From Ureibacillus sinduriensis BLB-1 = JCM 15800 (GTDB lineage: Bacteria; Bacillota; Bacilli; Bacillales_A; Planococcaceae): a DNA stretch of 64,000 nt. The stretch spans positions 83,563-147,562 of the forward strand of contig NZ_JPVO01000044.1 of NCBI RefSeq assembly GCF_000772955.1, written 5' to 3'. Position numbers and translations under genes: made by a program. Below the pieces are notes generated by a model. It was not told the origin of the DNA and did not search any database. It saw only the letters and a program-made list of their open reading frames with translations. Numbering within the stretch: the stretch's first letter is position 1; every line of letters starts with the position of its first letter. This document shows, in pieces, positions 17,165-26,130 of the stretch.

Positions 17165-18346
17165 ATGTACAAACTATTAACTCATAATGACTTGGATGGA
17201 GTCGGCTGTGGTATTTTGGCAAAATTGGCTTTTGGCCAAGATGTGAGAATACGTTACAATTCAATAGCTTCATTAAAACGTGAAATAGAATTTTTTTTGG
17301 ACAGTGATTCTAAAGAGACTTTTTTATTTATTACGGATTTATCGCCGGATGAAGAAAATGAAAGGAGATTACAAAGCTACTACTCTGAACATGGCAATAT
17401 TCAGTTGATTGATCATCATAAAACAGCCCTGCATCTGGATGACTATGAATGGGGCTATGTAGTAGTGAAGGATACTGAAGGGAATTTGACATCCGCTACC
17501 TCATTGTTTTATGAATATCTTGTATCCATGAATTATTTGGTAGCGACAGAGGCAGTATCGGAATTTGTAGAGCTTGTAAGGCAGTATGATACTTGGGAAT
17601 GGGAAAAAAATAACAATCAAAAAGCTCACTCGCTTAATTCCCTCTTCTATTTAGTTTCAATCGATGAATTTGAGGAAACGATGATTGAACGGTTATCCAC
17701 TAATAGTCATTTCGATTTTGATGAGTTTGAAAAGCGGTTGCTCAATATGGAAGAAGATAAAATAGAGCGCTATATCAAACGCAAAAAAAGGGAGATAGTA
17801 CAAGCGAAAGTCCGAGATTATTATGCTGGTGTAATCTATGCAGAATCTTACCATTCCGAGGTGGGTAATGAATTGGGGAAGGAATACGGCCATCTCGACT
17901 ATATTGTTATATTGAATATGGGTGGCAAAAAAATTTCCTACAGAACTATACACGACCACGTAGATGTGTCTGAAATAGCCGCAATTTACGGTGGTGGGGG
18001 ACATCAAAAAGCATCCGGAAGTTCAATTACTGATGAAGCATATAAAGACTATGTTTTAGACACGTTCCATCTCGAGCCAATACAAGAGGATGCAAAAAGA
18101 AATCGTTATAATGTCAAAAACTCTACATTTGGTTCTCTTTATCGAAACAAAAGGAATGACACCTTATTTTTATACCCTAAAAATGAGATTTGGGTTATCG
18201 AGCAAAATAAGAAGCTGGTGGAAAATCAGACGTTTCCAAACTTTGAACAAGCAGAAATGTTCATTAAACGAAAGTTTGAAGCATGGCTGGTAAAAGACGA
18301 CTTATTTGTGGAGTATTTAATAAAAGAAGTAAAGAGTAAGAAATAA
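17165..18346 (+). CDS. DHH-family phosphodiesterase (NrnB/YngD-like)
   Basis: 393 residues from the ATG at 17165, preceded by TGAGGTGGAT. Twelve more codons upstream are open but lack a ribosome site. DHH motifs are plain: THNDLDGVGCG (Asp pair), LFITDLSPDE, QLIDHHKT (DHH box) and the DHHA1 end GGGGHQKASGS at about residue 285. This matches B. subtilis NrnB, which degrades short oligoribonucleotides and has cyclic-nucleotide phosphodiesterase activity. A roughly 100-residue C-terminal extension follows the DHHA1 motif. Cytosolic, Mn2+-dependent. Confidence 0.88.
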   Translation: MYKLLTHNDLDGVGCGILAKLAFGQDVRIRYNSIASLKREIEFFLDSDSKETFLFITDLSPDEENERRLQSYYSEHGNIQLIDHHKTALHLDDYEWGYVVVKDTEGNLTSATSLFYEYLVSMNYLVATEAVSEFVELVRQYDTWEWEKNNNQKAHSLNSLFYLVSIDEFEETMIERLSTNSHFDFDEFEKRLLNMEEDKIERYIKRKKREIVQAKVRDYYAGVIYAESYHSEVGNELGKEYGHLDYIVILNMGGKKISYRTIHDHVDVSEIAAIYGGGGHQKASGSSITDEAYKDYVLDTFHLEPIQEDAKRNRYNVKNSTFGSLYRNKRNDTLFLYPKNEIWVIEQNKKLVENQTFPNFEQAEMFIKRKFEAWLVKDDLFVEYLIKEVKSKK

Positions 18347-18366
18347 AATAAAGTTGGGACGAGCCT

Positions 18367-18402
18367 AAAAGCCCCATTTTCCTCGAGAAAATGGGCTTTT
18401 TG
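18367..18402 (+). terminator. Terminator of the DHH gene
   Basis: Stem AAAAGCCC-ATTTTC / GAAAAT-GGGCTTTT with five T at the end. Confidence 0.88.
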
Positions 18403-18538
18403 ATATCTCCCATAGGTAATGCGAGTGCAAAGTAGAAAGCTTAAAAACATCCAAAGTTAAAAACAGCAAAATTGAAGCAACTTCCACTATTCATGTATCA
18501 TTAAGCTATTGTCAGGAATGAAGGAGTGGAGTGTAGAG

Positions 18539-19597
18539 ATGGAAATAGGGCTAACAACCTTTGTAGAAACAACACCCGATATAAAAACAGGAAAAACAAT
18601 TAGTCATGCAGAACGTATTCGCGAAGTTGTAGAGGAAATTGTGCTGGCTGATGAAGTGGGACTGGATGTTTATGGAGTGGGGGAACATCATCGAGAAGAT
18701 TATGCATGTTCTGCGCCTGCCGTGTTGCTCGCAGCCGCTGCAGCCCGAACTAAAAATATCCGATTGACGAGTGCAGTTACTGTCTTATCATCGGACGACC
18801 CAGTCAGAGTTTTCCAAGAATTTTCAACAGTGGACGCCATTTCAAATGGCCGAGCTGAAATTATGGCCGGACGCGGCTCATTCATTGAATCTTTCCCGTT
18901 ATTTGGCTATGACTTAAAGGACTATGATGAGCTCTATGAAGAAAAATTGGAGTTATTATTACAATTAACAAAAAACGAAATAATCAATTGGAAAGGGAAG
19001 CACCGGGCCGATATTCAAAACCGGGGGGTATACCCTCGGCCTGTTCAAGATCCTTTGCCAGTCTGGATCGCCAGCGGGGGTACGCCGCAATCTGTAGCAC
19101 GTGCAGGCTATCTTGGTTTACCATTAGTATTGGCAATTATAGGTGGTAGCCCTTTACAATTTTCAGCACTCGTAAATTTGTACTATAGAGCAGCGCAGGA
19201 AGCAGGTCATGATCCATCGAAACTGACGGTTGCCTCCCATTCACACGGATTTGTGGCAGAAACAACAGATTTGGCAATCGAAAAATTCTTCCCGCCCACA
19301 CAGTATGCGATGAATGTATTAGCAAGAGAACGTGGTTGGGGACAATATACTCGTGAATCCTTTGATTATGCCCGAAGCTTGGAAGGAGCACTTTATGCAG
19401 GTGATGTGAAGACGGTTGCAGAAAAAATCATCCTTCTTCGGAAAGAAGTTGGAATAACACGTTTTATGTTGCATTGCCCAGTTGGCTCAATGCCTCATGA
19501 AGATGTTATGAAATCAATCGAACTGCTAGGTAAGGAAGTTGCTCCAATCGTCCGGGAAGAAATTGAACGTTGGGAAGCTGCTGGTCAGCCACAATAA
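18539..19597 (+). CDS. LLM-class (luciferase-like) flavin oxidoreductase
   Basis: 352 residues from the ATG at 18539. GGAG lies 7 nt before it; the frame is open 10 codons further, but that region contains the ribosome site. It is a bacterial luciferase-like TIM barrel, group 1: EIGLTTFVETTPD at the start, YGVGEHHREDYACSAPAVLL (residues ~45-65), and GRAEIMAGRGSF. The reduced flavin (FMNH2) is expected as cofactor. Substrate unknown. It lacks an obvious partner flavin reductase in the neighbourhood. Confidence 0.88.
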   Translation: MEIGLTTFVETTPDIKTGKTISHAERIREVVEEIVLADEVGLDVYGVGEHHREDYACSAPAVLLAAAAARTKNIRLTSAVTVLSSDDPVRVFQEFSTVDAISNGRAEIMAGRGSFIESFPLFGYDLKDYDELYEEKLELLLQLTKNEIINWKGKHRADIQNRGVYPRPVQDPLPVWIASGGTPQSVARAGYLGLPLVLAIIGGSPLQFSALVNLYYRAAQEAGHDPSKLTVASHSHGFVAETTDLAIEKFFPPTQYAMNVLARERGWGQYTRESFDYARSLEGALYAGDVKTVAEKIILLRKEVGITRFMLHCPVGSMPHEDVMKSIELLGKEVAPIVREEIERWEAAGQPQ

Positions 19598-19647
19598 ATG
19601 ATTAGCCGCGCCACATCCCAGTAAATGATCATATTTATAGGTAAAGG

Positions 19648-19685
19648 ACCGTATATTCTACATCAGAGAATATATGGTTTTTTTA
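19648..19685 (+). terminator. Terminator of the LLM oxidoreductase gene
   Basis: ACCGTATATTCT pairs with AGAATATATGGT; seven T follow. Confidence 0.85.
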
Positions 19686-19855
19686 TTGTACTGAATTGTT
19701 TAGGCGAATTTCCGTCTATTTTCCATCATTGATTAGTAACAACAGATACTACGTCTCAAGGCTTAGAGTGATTTACAGCAAAGGGTCGTTATGTGAAATC
19801 AATTTAACGTGTATGATAAGTATTAAAGTGAAATAATGGAAGGGAAAGTGTAAAG

Positions 19856-20683
19856 GTGGAAAAGAAGAAGGTCTTTATTTGGGTGGCTTTAATTGCCATT
19901 ATTGCTGTAATTGTCTTTCAGGTTCTAAATAATGGGGAAGAGGGAGACGTTACAATCGATAAAGATTTCTCCCATGTTGAAGTAGAAAGTGATAATGCGG
20001 ATATTATGATAATGCCTATTGAAGATGATCAAGCATCAATCGAATTGGATCGCAACGATAACAATCGCTACAAATTGGATGTCGAGGTAAAGGATGAAAC
20101 TTTAGAAATCAGGGTCGAACGGAAAGGGTTCAAATGGCTTTCGTTTGGTTTCTTTTCAAAAAAACCTGTAGTTATGGTAGGGTTGCCTAAAAAGGATTAT
20201 GGTACGATAATAGCAGAAACCGATAACGGAACAATAAATGTCAATCAAACGAGCGTAAGAGAGTTAATGACTTATACGGATAATGGGGACGTAATGATTG
20301 AAGGGACTGACAGTAAAGAAGTATTGGCAGAATCAGATAATGGAAATATTACAATAAAAAACATCTCAAGTCAGGACATTTTTGTGGAAATAGACAATGG
20401 CGACACAGTTATAGAAGACAGTAAAGGAAGGATTGAAGCTGAATCATCCAATGGAATGCTAACGGTAATAACAGATAAAATAGAGCAACCAATGGAACTA
20501 GTCACAGATAATGGTGAAATTCTAGTGGAAACAGAGGATAAATCCGATAACGTACGTTTTGAAGTAAAAACAGATAATGGAAAAATCAATATTTATGGGC
20601 AAACTATAACTGACGCAGTGAATGGAAAAGGTGAGATTGCAGTTAAATTGGTCTCGGATAATGGGAGTATCACTGTAGAGTAA
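19856..20683 (+). CDS. DUF4097 beta-strand repeat protein, membrane-anchored
   Basis: 275 residues from a GTG. One N-terminal transmembrane anchor (residues ~7-23) is followed by an extracellular right-handed beta-repeat. Repeats of the form (S/T)DNG recur about every 20 residues (ESDNADI, ETDNGTI, YTDNGDV, ESDNGNI, EIDNGDT, ESSNGML, VTDNGEI, KTDNGKI, VSDNGSI). This is the DUF4097/LiaG-like pattern. In Bacillus, LiaG and relatives are linked to envelope stress, but no lia genes lie here. Monocistronic. Role unknown. Confidence 0.85.
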   Translation: MEKKKVFIWVALIAIIAVIVFQVLNNGEEGDVTIDKDFSHVEVESDNADIMIMPIEDDQASIELDRNDNNRYKLDVEVKDETLEIRVERKGFKWLSFGFFSKKPVVMVGLPKKDYGTIIAETDNGTINVNQTSVRELMTYTDNGDVMIEGTDSKEVLAESDNGNITIKNISSQDIFVEIDNGDTVIEDSKGRIEAESSNGMLTVITDKIEQPMELVTDNGEILVETEDKSDNVRFEVKTDNGKINIYGQTITDAVNGKGEIAVKLVSDNGSITVE

Positions 20684-20808
20684 AGGTCCTTAATAAAGGA
20701 TTTTGTGGTATGTAAGGTGAACTATTAGAAGAGCATGAAGAAATGTTTGTAAGGTGACAACTAGTTCAAGCATATCATGATCGGCAAAAATGAGTATTAT
20801 GCAACGAT

Positions 20809-21024
20809 TCATAAGAGGCTCAAGTTTAAAAGTTTGAGTCTCTTATTATTTCTTTCTTTCACGAAAAAATGGCATCGTTTTTTATTTAAATGTTTTGTAT
20901 CCGTTTCTTCGATCCTACAAGCTTCGTCAGTGTTACGGCTAGCAACCACATAGATTTTTGCTGCATCATAACGGTTGCCCATAGAACAGCTGTCCACTTC
21001 ACAAACAACATCTGAAATTATCAA
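20809..21024 (-). pseudogene. DUF1540-like gene with a 1-nt frameshift near its end
   Basis: AAAGGAGG precedes a TTG at 21024. The product starts with a DUF1540 pattern, CEVDSCSMGN then AAKIYVVASRNTDEA and RIEETD. DUF1540 proteins normally end shortly after a last Cys (E-T-x-C-x-T/S-F). Here the reading frame leaves that pattern at 20897-20898. Adding one base restores Lys-Thr-Phe-Lys-stop at 20882. Without it, translation runs 25-30 residues further into the terminator hairpin. Another expected Cys is Tyr (after GNR) and an extra Cys precedes RIEE. A degraded gene or a sequencing error are both possible. Confidence 0.6.
20811..20850 (+). terminator. Hairpin/terminator between DUF4097 and DUF1540 genes
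   Basis: ATAAGAG.CTCAA pairs with TTGAG.CTCTTAT; a T-rich tail follows on the plus strand. It can end the DUF4097 transcript, and the frameshifted minus-strand reading frame runs into it. Confidence 0.75.
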
Positions 21025-21246
21025 AAATACCTCCTTTACACCTTTTAACAAATTGTAAACTTTGATATTAATGAGTTGCAGTTTTTATCCATTTTTTGTG
21101 TTGTTTCTACATAGGGGCATTTAGATGCCGCAATCCGAATAATATTTAACTACATAAATTAAATTTTGTACCTTAATTAACAAAATATATTTCAAAAGCA
21201 GTGGTCCACTTATCCAGAAAAAAGAACAAAAGGCAAGGGTGAAAAC
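21025..21246. other. AT-rich spacer before the isoprenoid synthase gene
   Basis: No gene seen. It holds the leader of the minus-strand DUF1540-like gene and the upstream region of the plus-strand synthase gene (GGCAAGGGTG site before its ATG). Confidence 0.4.
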
Positions 21247-23604
21247 ATGAAAGCAGTGATAAATGCTGATCGATGTTATCGGCAAGTAGAAGAACAAGCG
21301 CGACATTATTTTCAACTGCTGAACGAGCAGGTTGCAGAAAAGAAATATATCCCAAGACTAATTGATGATTTTCAAAAGTGGAAAGTCGATCATATCCATC
21401 ATCCTTCCTTTTTTTCATTTTTTTCTTCCAAACATAAAAAGCCGAGTTCCAAAGAAACAGTACATTATATTAAATGGCTGAACTATACAAATAAACTAGA
21501 GGACTATTTAAAGCGAAGTATTTCCTATATTTATTTACGTGATTTAGGCAAAATACTCAATGATCGTGAAACACAGTCAAAAATTAATCGTGATGTCGGT
21601 GATCTAAAAAATACGCTTATGGATTCAACAAAAAATGAGGAAAAGGAATTATTTAGCTTAGATTGGATGATTAAAACGGGGAAAGATGAACATATTCTTC
21701 TAACGGTGGATTGGCTACTTAATAAGTTGTATACGGTGTCCGCGAATATTCCTAAAGAACTGGATGCCGTGAATGCGCAGCGGAAACTCATTAAAATTAT
21801 CGCAGGTGTCTTGCTCCATACAATAGATGGATTTCATGATGGAACCTCTGCAAGTGAGCGGAAGGAGAAGCTCGATAAGGCTATCAGGTTAGGCTACTGT
21901 TATGGGTTAACCTATCCCTTTATAGATGATCTACTCGATTCCGATTTATTATCAATACGAGAAAAGGAACAATATGCCCAGTTAATCCGTACTTCACTCT
22001 TAACCGGTACTGTTCCACCTCTAGGGAAAGATTGGCGGGAGAAAACTCGCCAAATACTGGAATATATTCATGCAGAACTGAAAGAAGCATTTGAATTTAT
22101 TCAAGCACAACAGGCATCCGCTAAGTTTTTTGAGCAAGCCTTTGTCTTCTTCCATTCTCAAGAATTAGACAGGCAAAAGGAGCTATCCAATAGTACGTAT
22201 ACAAATGAGGAACTTTATGTTCCGATTATCCTGAAATCTTCATCCTCCAGATTGGTTGCTCGTGCTGTTATACAAACAACCGACGATGGGTTTGAGCAAC
22301 GAACATTTTTGTATGGTATTTACAATCAATTGGCAGATGATTTTGCGGACATGTTTGAAGATCTAAAAGCGGGTGCTGTTACGCCGTATACGTATTTTAT
22401 AAAGCATCGGCATCACCGAAACGATTTGATTAACCCTTTTGAAATGTACTGGGCGGTGATATCAAATTTAATTCATAATGTCTATCATTCGGATAACCTA
22501 ACTCGTGAGGTGATTTTGAATAGAGCCATTAATGGGTTGAAGCGGTTTAAAGAAAAGCATGGTAGGAAGAAGTATGATGAGGTGATGAAGCAATTTGCTT
22601 CCGGCTTCCACCAATTTAATACTTTCTTGCAAAAAATGGTGGATAAGGGCGACGATGTAGATTTCTTTGATAAGCTTTTGCGTGATCATATGATCAATCA
22701 TTTAAAGAGGCAGCGTGAAGAAAAAGAAGAGTTTAAAGAAAAATTACAAAGTGTAAAAGAAAGAGTAAATCAAGCTCTGTTTATTTCTTCTGCCGACGAA
22801 CCGATGTTAGAAGATCCTGTTCTGGAGGCGGCTAATTATAGTTTAATGGGCGAAGGGAAACGATTAAGACCAATTATGGCATGGTTTGTAGGCGTTGAGA
22901 TGTATGGCTTAAAAGAAGAGAGTCTCGTTCCGCTTTTCAGGTCGTTGGAGTATATGCATACAGCTTCCTTGCTTTTCGATGACTTACCTTCCCAAGATAA
23001 TGCTTCCTATAGGCGGGGCCGTCCAACAATCCATGAAATATACAATGTCGCCATTGCGGAATTGACAGGTTTGTTCCTCACCCAAAAGGCGATTGAACAA
23101 CAGACCTGCCTGGAACAATATGATACAAAAACCGTTCTTGAGTTAATCAGATACTCTGCCCAAGTAACGGCAAATATCTGCAAAGGGCAAGCCATGGATT
23201 TGGACTCGAAAGAGAAAATGCTATCAAAAGATGAGCTTGAAACGATGTGTTTTTATAAGACAGCTTTAGGTTTTGAAGCTGCTTTCGTGATGCCCGCAAT
23301 TCTAGCAAAAGCAGACGAAAGAGAAAAAGATGCATTAAAGAAATTCGCACATCATGCTGGAATTGCCTTTCAAATAAAGGATGATTTGCTCGACAGTGAA
23401 GGGAATTTTGAAAATCTAGGAAAACCCGCTGGATTAGACAAGGAAAATCATACTTCAACTTTCGTAACAGTCTTGGGGATAGAAGGGGCTAAAGTAGAAT
23501 TATGGGAACACTATTGTTTAGCGATGGAAGTATTGGAAACTATGCCTGGAAATGCGTCTTTCCTGAAGTTGTTTTTGAACAAGATTGTTCATCGCGACCG
23601 GTAA
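21247..23604 (+). CDS. Large isoprenyl diphosphate synthase with an extra N-terminal helical domain
   Basis: 785 residues, more than twice the usual length. Residues about 500-785 are a canonical trans-prenyltransferase: GEGKRLRP (535-542), first Asp-rich motif DDLPSQD (578-584), RRGRP, and second motif KDDLLD (711-716). Residues 1-480 are all-helical and carry two acidic motifs of their own, FIDDLLD at 225-231 and LADDFADMFEDL at 362-373, the latter followed by KAGAVTPYTYF. They resemble those of terpene synthases or prenyltransferases. I infer two isoprenoid-synthase-fold domains in one chain, possibly making and then converting a polyprenyl diphosphate. No membrane segments. Monocistronic. 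Confidence 0.8.
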   Translation: MKAVINADRCYRQVEEQARHYFQLLNEQVAEKKYIPRLIDDFQKWKVDHIHHPSFFSFFSSKHKKPSSKETVHYIKWLNYTNKLEDYLKRSISYIYLRDLGKILNDRETQSKINRDVGDLKNTLMDSTKNEEKELFSLDWMIKTGKDEHILLTVDWLLNKLYTVSANIPKELDAVNAQRKLIKIIAGVLLHTIDGFHDGTSASERKEKLDKAIRLGYCYGLTYPFIDDLLDSDLLSIREKEQYAQLIRTSLLTGTVPPLGKDWREKTRQILEYIHAELKEAFEFIQAQQASAKFFEQAFVFFHSQELDRQKELSNSTYTNEELYVPIILKSSSSRLVARAVIQTTDDGFEQRTFLYGIYNQLADDFADMFEDLKAGAVTPYTYFIKHRHHRNDLINPFEMYWAVISNLIHNVYHSDNLTREVILNRAINGLKRFKEKHGRKKYDEVMKQFASGFHQFNTFLQKMVDKGDDVDFFDKLLRDHMINHLKRQREEKEEFKEKLQSVKERVNQALFISSADEPMLEDPVLEAANYSLMGEGKRLRPIMAWFVGVEMYGLKEESLVPLFRSLEYMHTASLLFDDLPSQDNASYRRGRPTIHEIYNVAIAELTGLFLTQKAIEQQTCLEQYDTKTVLELIRYSAQVTANICKGQAMDLDSKEKMLSKDELETMCFYKTALGFEAAFVMPAILAKADEREKDALKKFAHHAGIAFQIKDDLLDSEGNFENLGKPAGLDKENHTSTFVTVLGIEGAKVELWEHYCLAMEVLETMPGNASFLKLFLNKIVHRDR

Positions 23605-23606
23605 AT

Positions 23607-23648
23607 AAATGTCCCAAAGGTTTGTATTGCTCACCTTGGGACATTTTT
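23607..23648. terminator. Terminator between isoprenoid synthase and EamA genes
   Basis: AAATGTCCCAA.GGT pairs with ACC.TTGGGACATTT; T run on the plus strand and a weaker one on the minus strand. Confidence 0.85.
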
Positions 23649-23693
23649 ATAGAGGAATTAGTTTGATTTCCTTTTGGTTATAGGAACGCTTGG

Positions 23694-24611
23694 TCAACCC
23701 GACTTGTTTGGGTCAAGCTGTGTTTTACGAATGGTATTATGATTTTTGCCATAAAAGTTAACAAGGATAACGCTGGATATGGCAATCAGTCCTCCAATAA
23801 TTGAAATGGAATTTGGAAGTTCGCTTAACCAGACCCATGCAACAATTATGGCGATTACCGGTTCCAGGTAAAGTACTGTTGAAATGGAACTGGCATTGCT
23901 TTGAGATAGTGCAAGAGCCCAAGTCAAATAGGCGATGGCTGTCGGGAACACGCCAATATATATTGCGGTTATATTTACTTCGACCGGTACACTTTGGATG
24001 GCTTCCAATAAACCAGGTGCGAAAATAAGAAAAGGTATTGTACCAATCCATGTAAAATATGCCGTCAACTCGATGGCCGAATATTTTTTAAACAGAGGCT
24101 TTTGATAAACAAAAAAGATGGATGTTGCAATGGCAGCCAAAATTGTTAAGAACACCCCGGGTGCGATGCCGAACGATGTATTGCCTGAACCGATTGCAAT
24201 TAACGAAATGCCCGAAAATCCAAAGGCTAGTCCAATCCAGCCAACTTTGCTCAGGCGTTCTTTTAACACGAGGATGGCAAAGATTGTTGTGAAAATAGGA
24301 CCCGAACCAATCAACATCCCGGACGTACCGGCACTGATTGTCAATTGTCCAAAGGTAGCACAAATATGATAGCCGTTAATCCCGATAATTCCCAATAAAA
24401 CAATTTTCCAAATATCTTCCTTCTCCGGTAAACGGAATTTCATGCTCGGGATGAGGGCGATACCGGCGAAAATGATTGAAGCTACAACAAACCGAAACAG
24501 CAGTAAATATCCTGCCGAAAAGCCACCCTGCAGACTGAAGCTATTTGCCGCAAAGGTAGAACCCCAGATGAGAACGGTAAGGAGCCCTAATAATAATGCT
24601 TTTGTATTCAA
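23694..24611 (-). CDS. EamA-family DMT transporter
   Basis: 305 residues with ten predicted membrane segments and the two EamA halves of the drug/metabolite transporter family (first half begins LLGLLTVLIWGSTFAANS; second half begins near residue 150, GVFLTILAAIATSIFFVYQK). By family it exports small metabolites or amino acids; the substrate cannot be told. Monocistronic. A second, different EamA protein is at 38411-39286. Confidence 0.88.
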   Translation of the reverse strand: MNTKALLLGLLTVLIWGSTFAANSFSLQGGFSAGYLLLFRFVVASIIFAGIALIPSMKFRLPEKEDIWKIVLLGIIGINGYHICATFGQLTISAGTSGMLIGSGPIFTTIFAILVLKERLSKVGWIGLAFGFSGISLIAIGSGNTSFGIAPGVFLTILAAIATSIFFVYQKPLFKKYSAIELTAYFTWIGTIPFLIFAPGLLEAIQSVPVEVNITAIYIGVFPTAIAYLTWALALSQSNASSISTVLYLEPVIAIIVAWVWLSELPNSISIIGGLIAISSVILVNFYGKNHNTIRKTQLDPNKSG

Positions 24612-24705
24612 AAGTGCCCACCAATCTTTCTATTAGAATCAATAGAGACTATCTTCTCATGATAATAGACTGATTAGCAAGAACAAATTTATACGTGCCA
24701 TATAC

Positions 24706-24742
24706 AAAAAAAGCCCCTCCTGCAAGATTGCAAGATAGGGGG
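24706..24742 (-). terminator. Terminator of the cotJ operon
   Basis: GC-rich imperfect stem with CCCCT/AGGGG and TTGCA/TGCAA helices. On the minus strand it is followed by GCTTTTTTT. Confidence 0.75.
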
Positions 24743-24750
24743 AAGTGGGA

Positions 24751-25320
24751 TTAGAAAAATTTTTTCTGGCCTTGTTCGTCTTTCAAAATTTCCACAGCTT
24801 CTCTAAAACGCAGGGAATGAACAATTTCCCTTTCGCGCAAGAATTTCAAACCATCATTCAAATCTGGGTCATCTGATATGTCGATAATCCATTGATAAGT
24901 TGCGCGGGCTTTTTCCTCTGCAGCGATATCCTCATAAAGGTCCGCTATCGGATCTCCTTTTGCCTGGATGTATGATGCGGTCCATGGAACACCGGCAGCA
25001 TTATGATAGAATAGCGCTCTATCATGATTTACATAGTGATCCCCTAGACCAGCAGCCACCATTTGTTCCGGGGTGGCATCTTTTGTGAGCTTATAAATCA
25101 TTGTAGCAATCATTTCAAGATGGGAAAATTCCTCCATAGCAATATCATTCAGGAGACCAATCACCTTATCCGGAATTGTATAGCGTTGATTCATGTACCG
25201 GAGGGCAGCTGCCAACTCTCCATCAGCCCCTCCGTACTGTTCAATTAAAAACTTCGCAAGCATCGGGTTGCATGTACTGACCCTGACAGGATATTGCAGT
25301 TTCTTTTCATAGTAAAACAT
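24751..25320 (-). CDS. cotJC: Spore coat protein CotJC (manganese-catalase-like)
   Basis: 189 residues, typical CotJC length. It is a four-helix ferritin-like protein related to manganese catalases. The metal-binding carboxylate/His pattern is visible in EQYGGADGELAAALRYM, MEEFSHLEMIATMIY and AEEKARATYQWI. It is the last gene of the cotJABC operon and should be made in the mother cell and deposited in the inner coat. Its ribosome site (GAGGGGAGGAAG) is intact. It is separated from cotJB by a 500-bp hairpin array, whereas these genes are normally almost contiguous. Confidence 0.95.
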   Translation of the reverse strand: MFYYEKKLQYPVRVSTCNPMLAKFLIEQYGGADGELAAALRYMNQRYTIPDKVIGLLNDIAMEEFSHLEMIATMIYKLTKDATPEQMVAAGLGDHYVNHDRALFYHNAAGVPWTASYIQAKGDPIADLYEDIAAEEKARATYQWIIDISDDPDLNDGLKFLREREIVHSLRFREAVEILKDEQGQKKFF

Positions 25321-25360
25321 TCGTACTTCCTCCCCTCACAATACTCACTTATTAGATACT

Positions 25361-25866
25361 GGCGGGCGAGCCCGCTTCACTTTTCTGATTGTCCAGTTGC
25401 GCGGGCTAGCCGCTCGGAAACTTCAACTTCCTTCGCGTGTGCAAGCACACTTGTCGGAAGTCTCCAGTTTCTTTCGCGGCTGGACGAGCCCGCTCCACTT
25501 TTCTGATTGTCTAGTTGCGTGGGCTAGCTCCTCGACAACTTCGGTGCTGGCTTCAAGGGCAAAAAGCGCCCTTGCTGCCAGCCCCTCCAGTTGTTGTCGG
25601 AGCTGGACGAGCCCGCTCCACTTTTATGATTGTCTAGTTGCGCGGGCTAGCCGCTCGGAAACTTCAACTTCCTTCGCGTGTGCAAGCACACTTGTCGGAA
25701 GTCTCCAGTTTCTTTCGCGGCTGGACGAGCCCGCTTCACTTTTATGATTGTCTAGTTGCACGGGCTAGCTCCTCGACAACTTCGGTGCTGGCTTCAAGGG
25801 CAAAAAGCACCCTTGCTGCCAGCCCCTCCAGTTGTTGTCGGAGCTTAGCGAGCCCGCTCCACTTTT
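25361..25866 (-). repeat. Tandem A-B-A-B hairpin array inside the cotJ operon
   Basis: Two kinds of about 93-100-bp palindromic units alternate: A at 25401-25493 and 25642-25734, B at 25517-25616 and 25758-25857. The A-B pair repeats with a 241-bp period and near identity. Both unit types share the outer stem (GCGGGCTAG at one side with GAGCCCGC at the other) and the linker CACTTTT.TGATTGTCTAGTTGC, but they have different apical domains. Partial units flank the array. Shadow frames over it are not genes. It resembles intergenic hairpin repeats I recall from Bacillaceae, but I cannot verify identity. Confidence 0.9.
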
Positions 25867-26130
25867 CTATACTTGCCATGGCCATGGGGAGTCGTCGATA
25901 TTCCAAGGGTAATTTGAGTAACTTCTGCCAAAGTTCATCAGTGGGTGAAATTTCTTTTCAAATTCTACTTTTAGTTGCATGCTCATTTGTGCAGTTTCAT
26001 TGAATTGCTGAATGGCATCAAAGTCGTTTGGATGGGTATCTAAATAGAGGTTTAGTTCCACTAATACGAAGTCCAGAGCTTGGATTTCTTCCAGACATTG
26101 ATAATACTCCGGCGGCATTTTTTTAGCCAT
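25867..26130 (-). CDS. cotJB: Spore coat protein CotJB
   Basis: 87 residues, typical CotJB: MPPEYYQCLEEIQALDFVLV near the start and a C-terminus rich in Tyr, Trp and Pro (NYPWNIDDSPWPWQV). It overlaps cotJA by 8 bp, with an AAAGGAGGG site inside the end of cotJA. Its stop codon lies directly at the edge of the hairpin array, so array material may have replaced the original cotJB-cotJC junction. Mother-cell expressed (sigma-E in B. subtilis). Confidence 0.93.
   Translation of the reverse strand: MAKKMPPEYYQCLEEIQALDFVLVELNLYLDTHPNDFDAIQQFNETAQMSMQLKVEFEKKFHPLMNFGRSYSNYPWNIDDSPWPWQV

Noticed and set aside
25294..26003. Several overlapping plus-strand frames of 70-121 codons with repeating protein segments
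   Set aside because: They are translations of the hairpin array and have no ribosome sites; their repeats mirror the DNA repeats.
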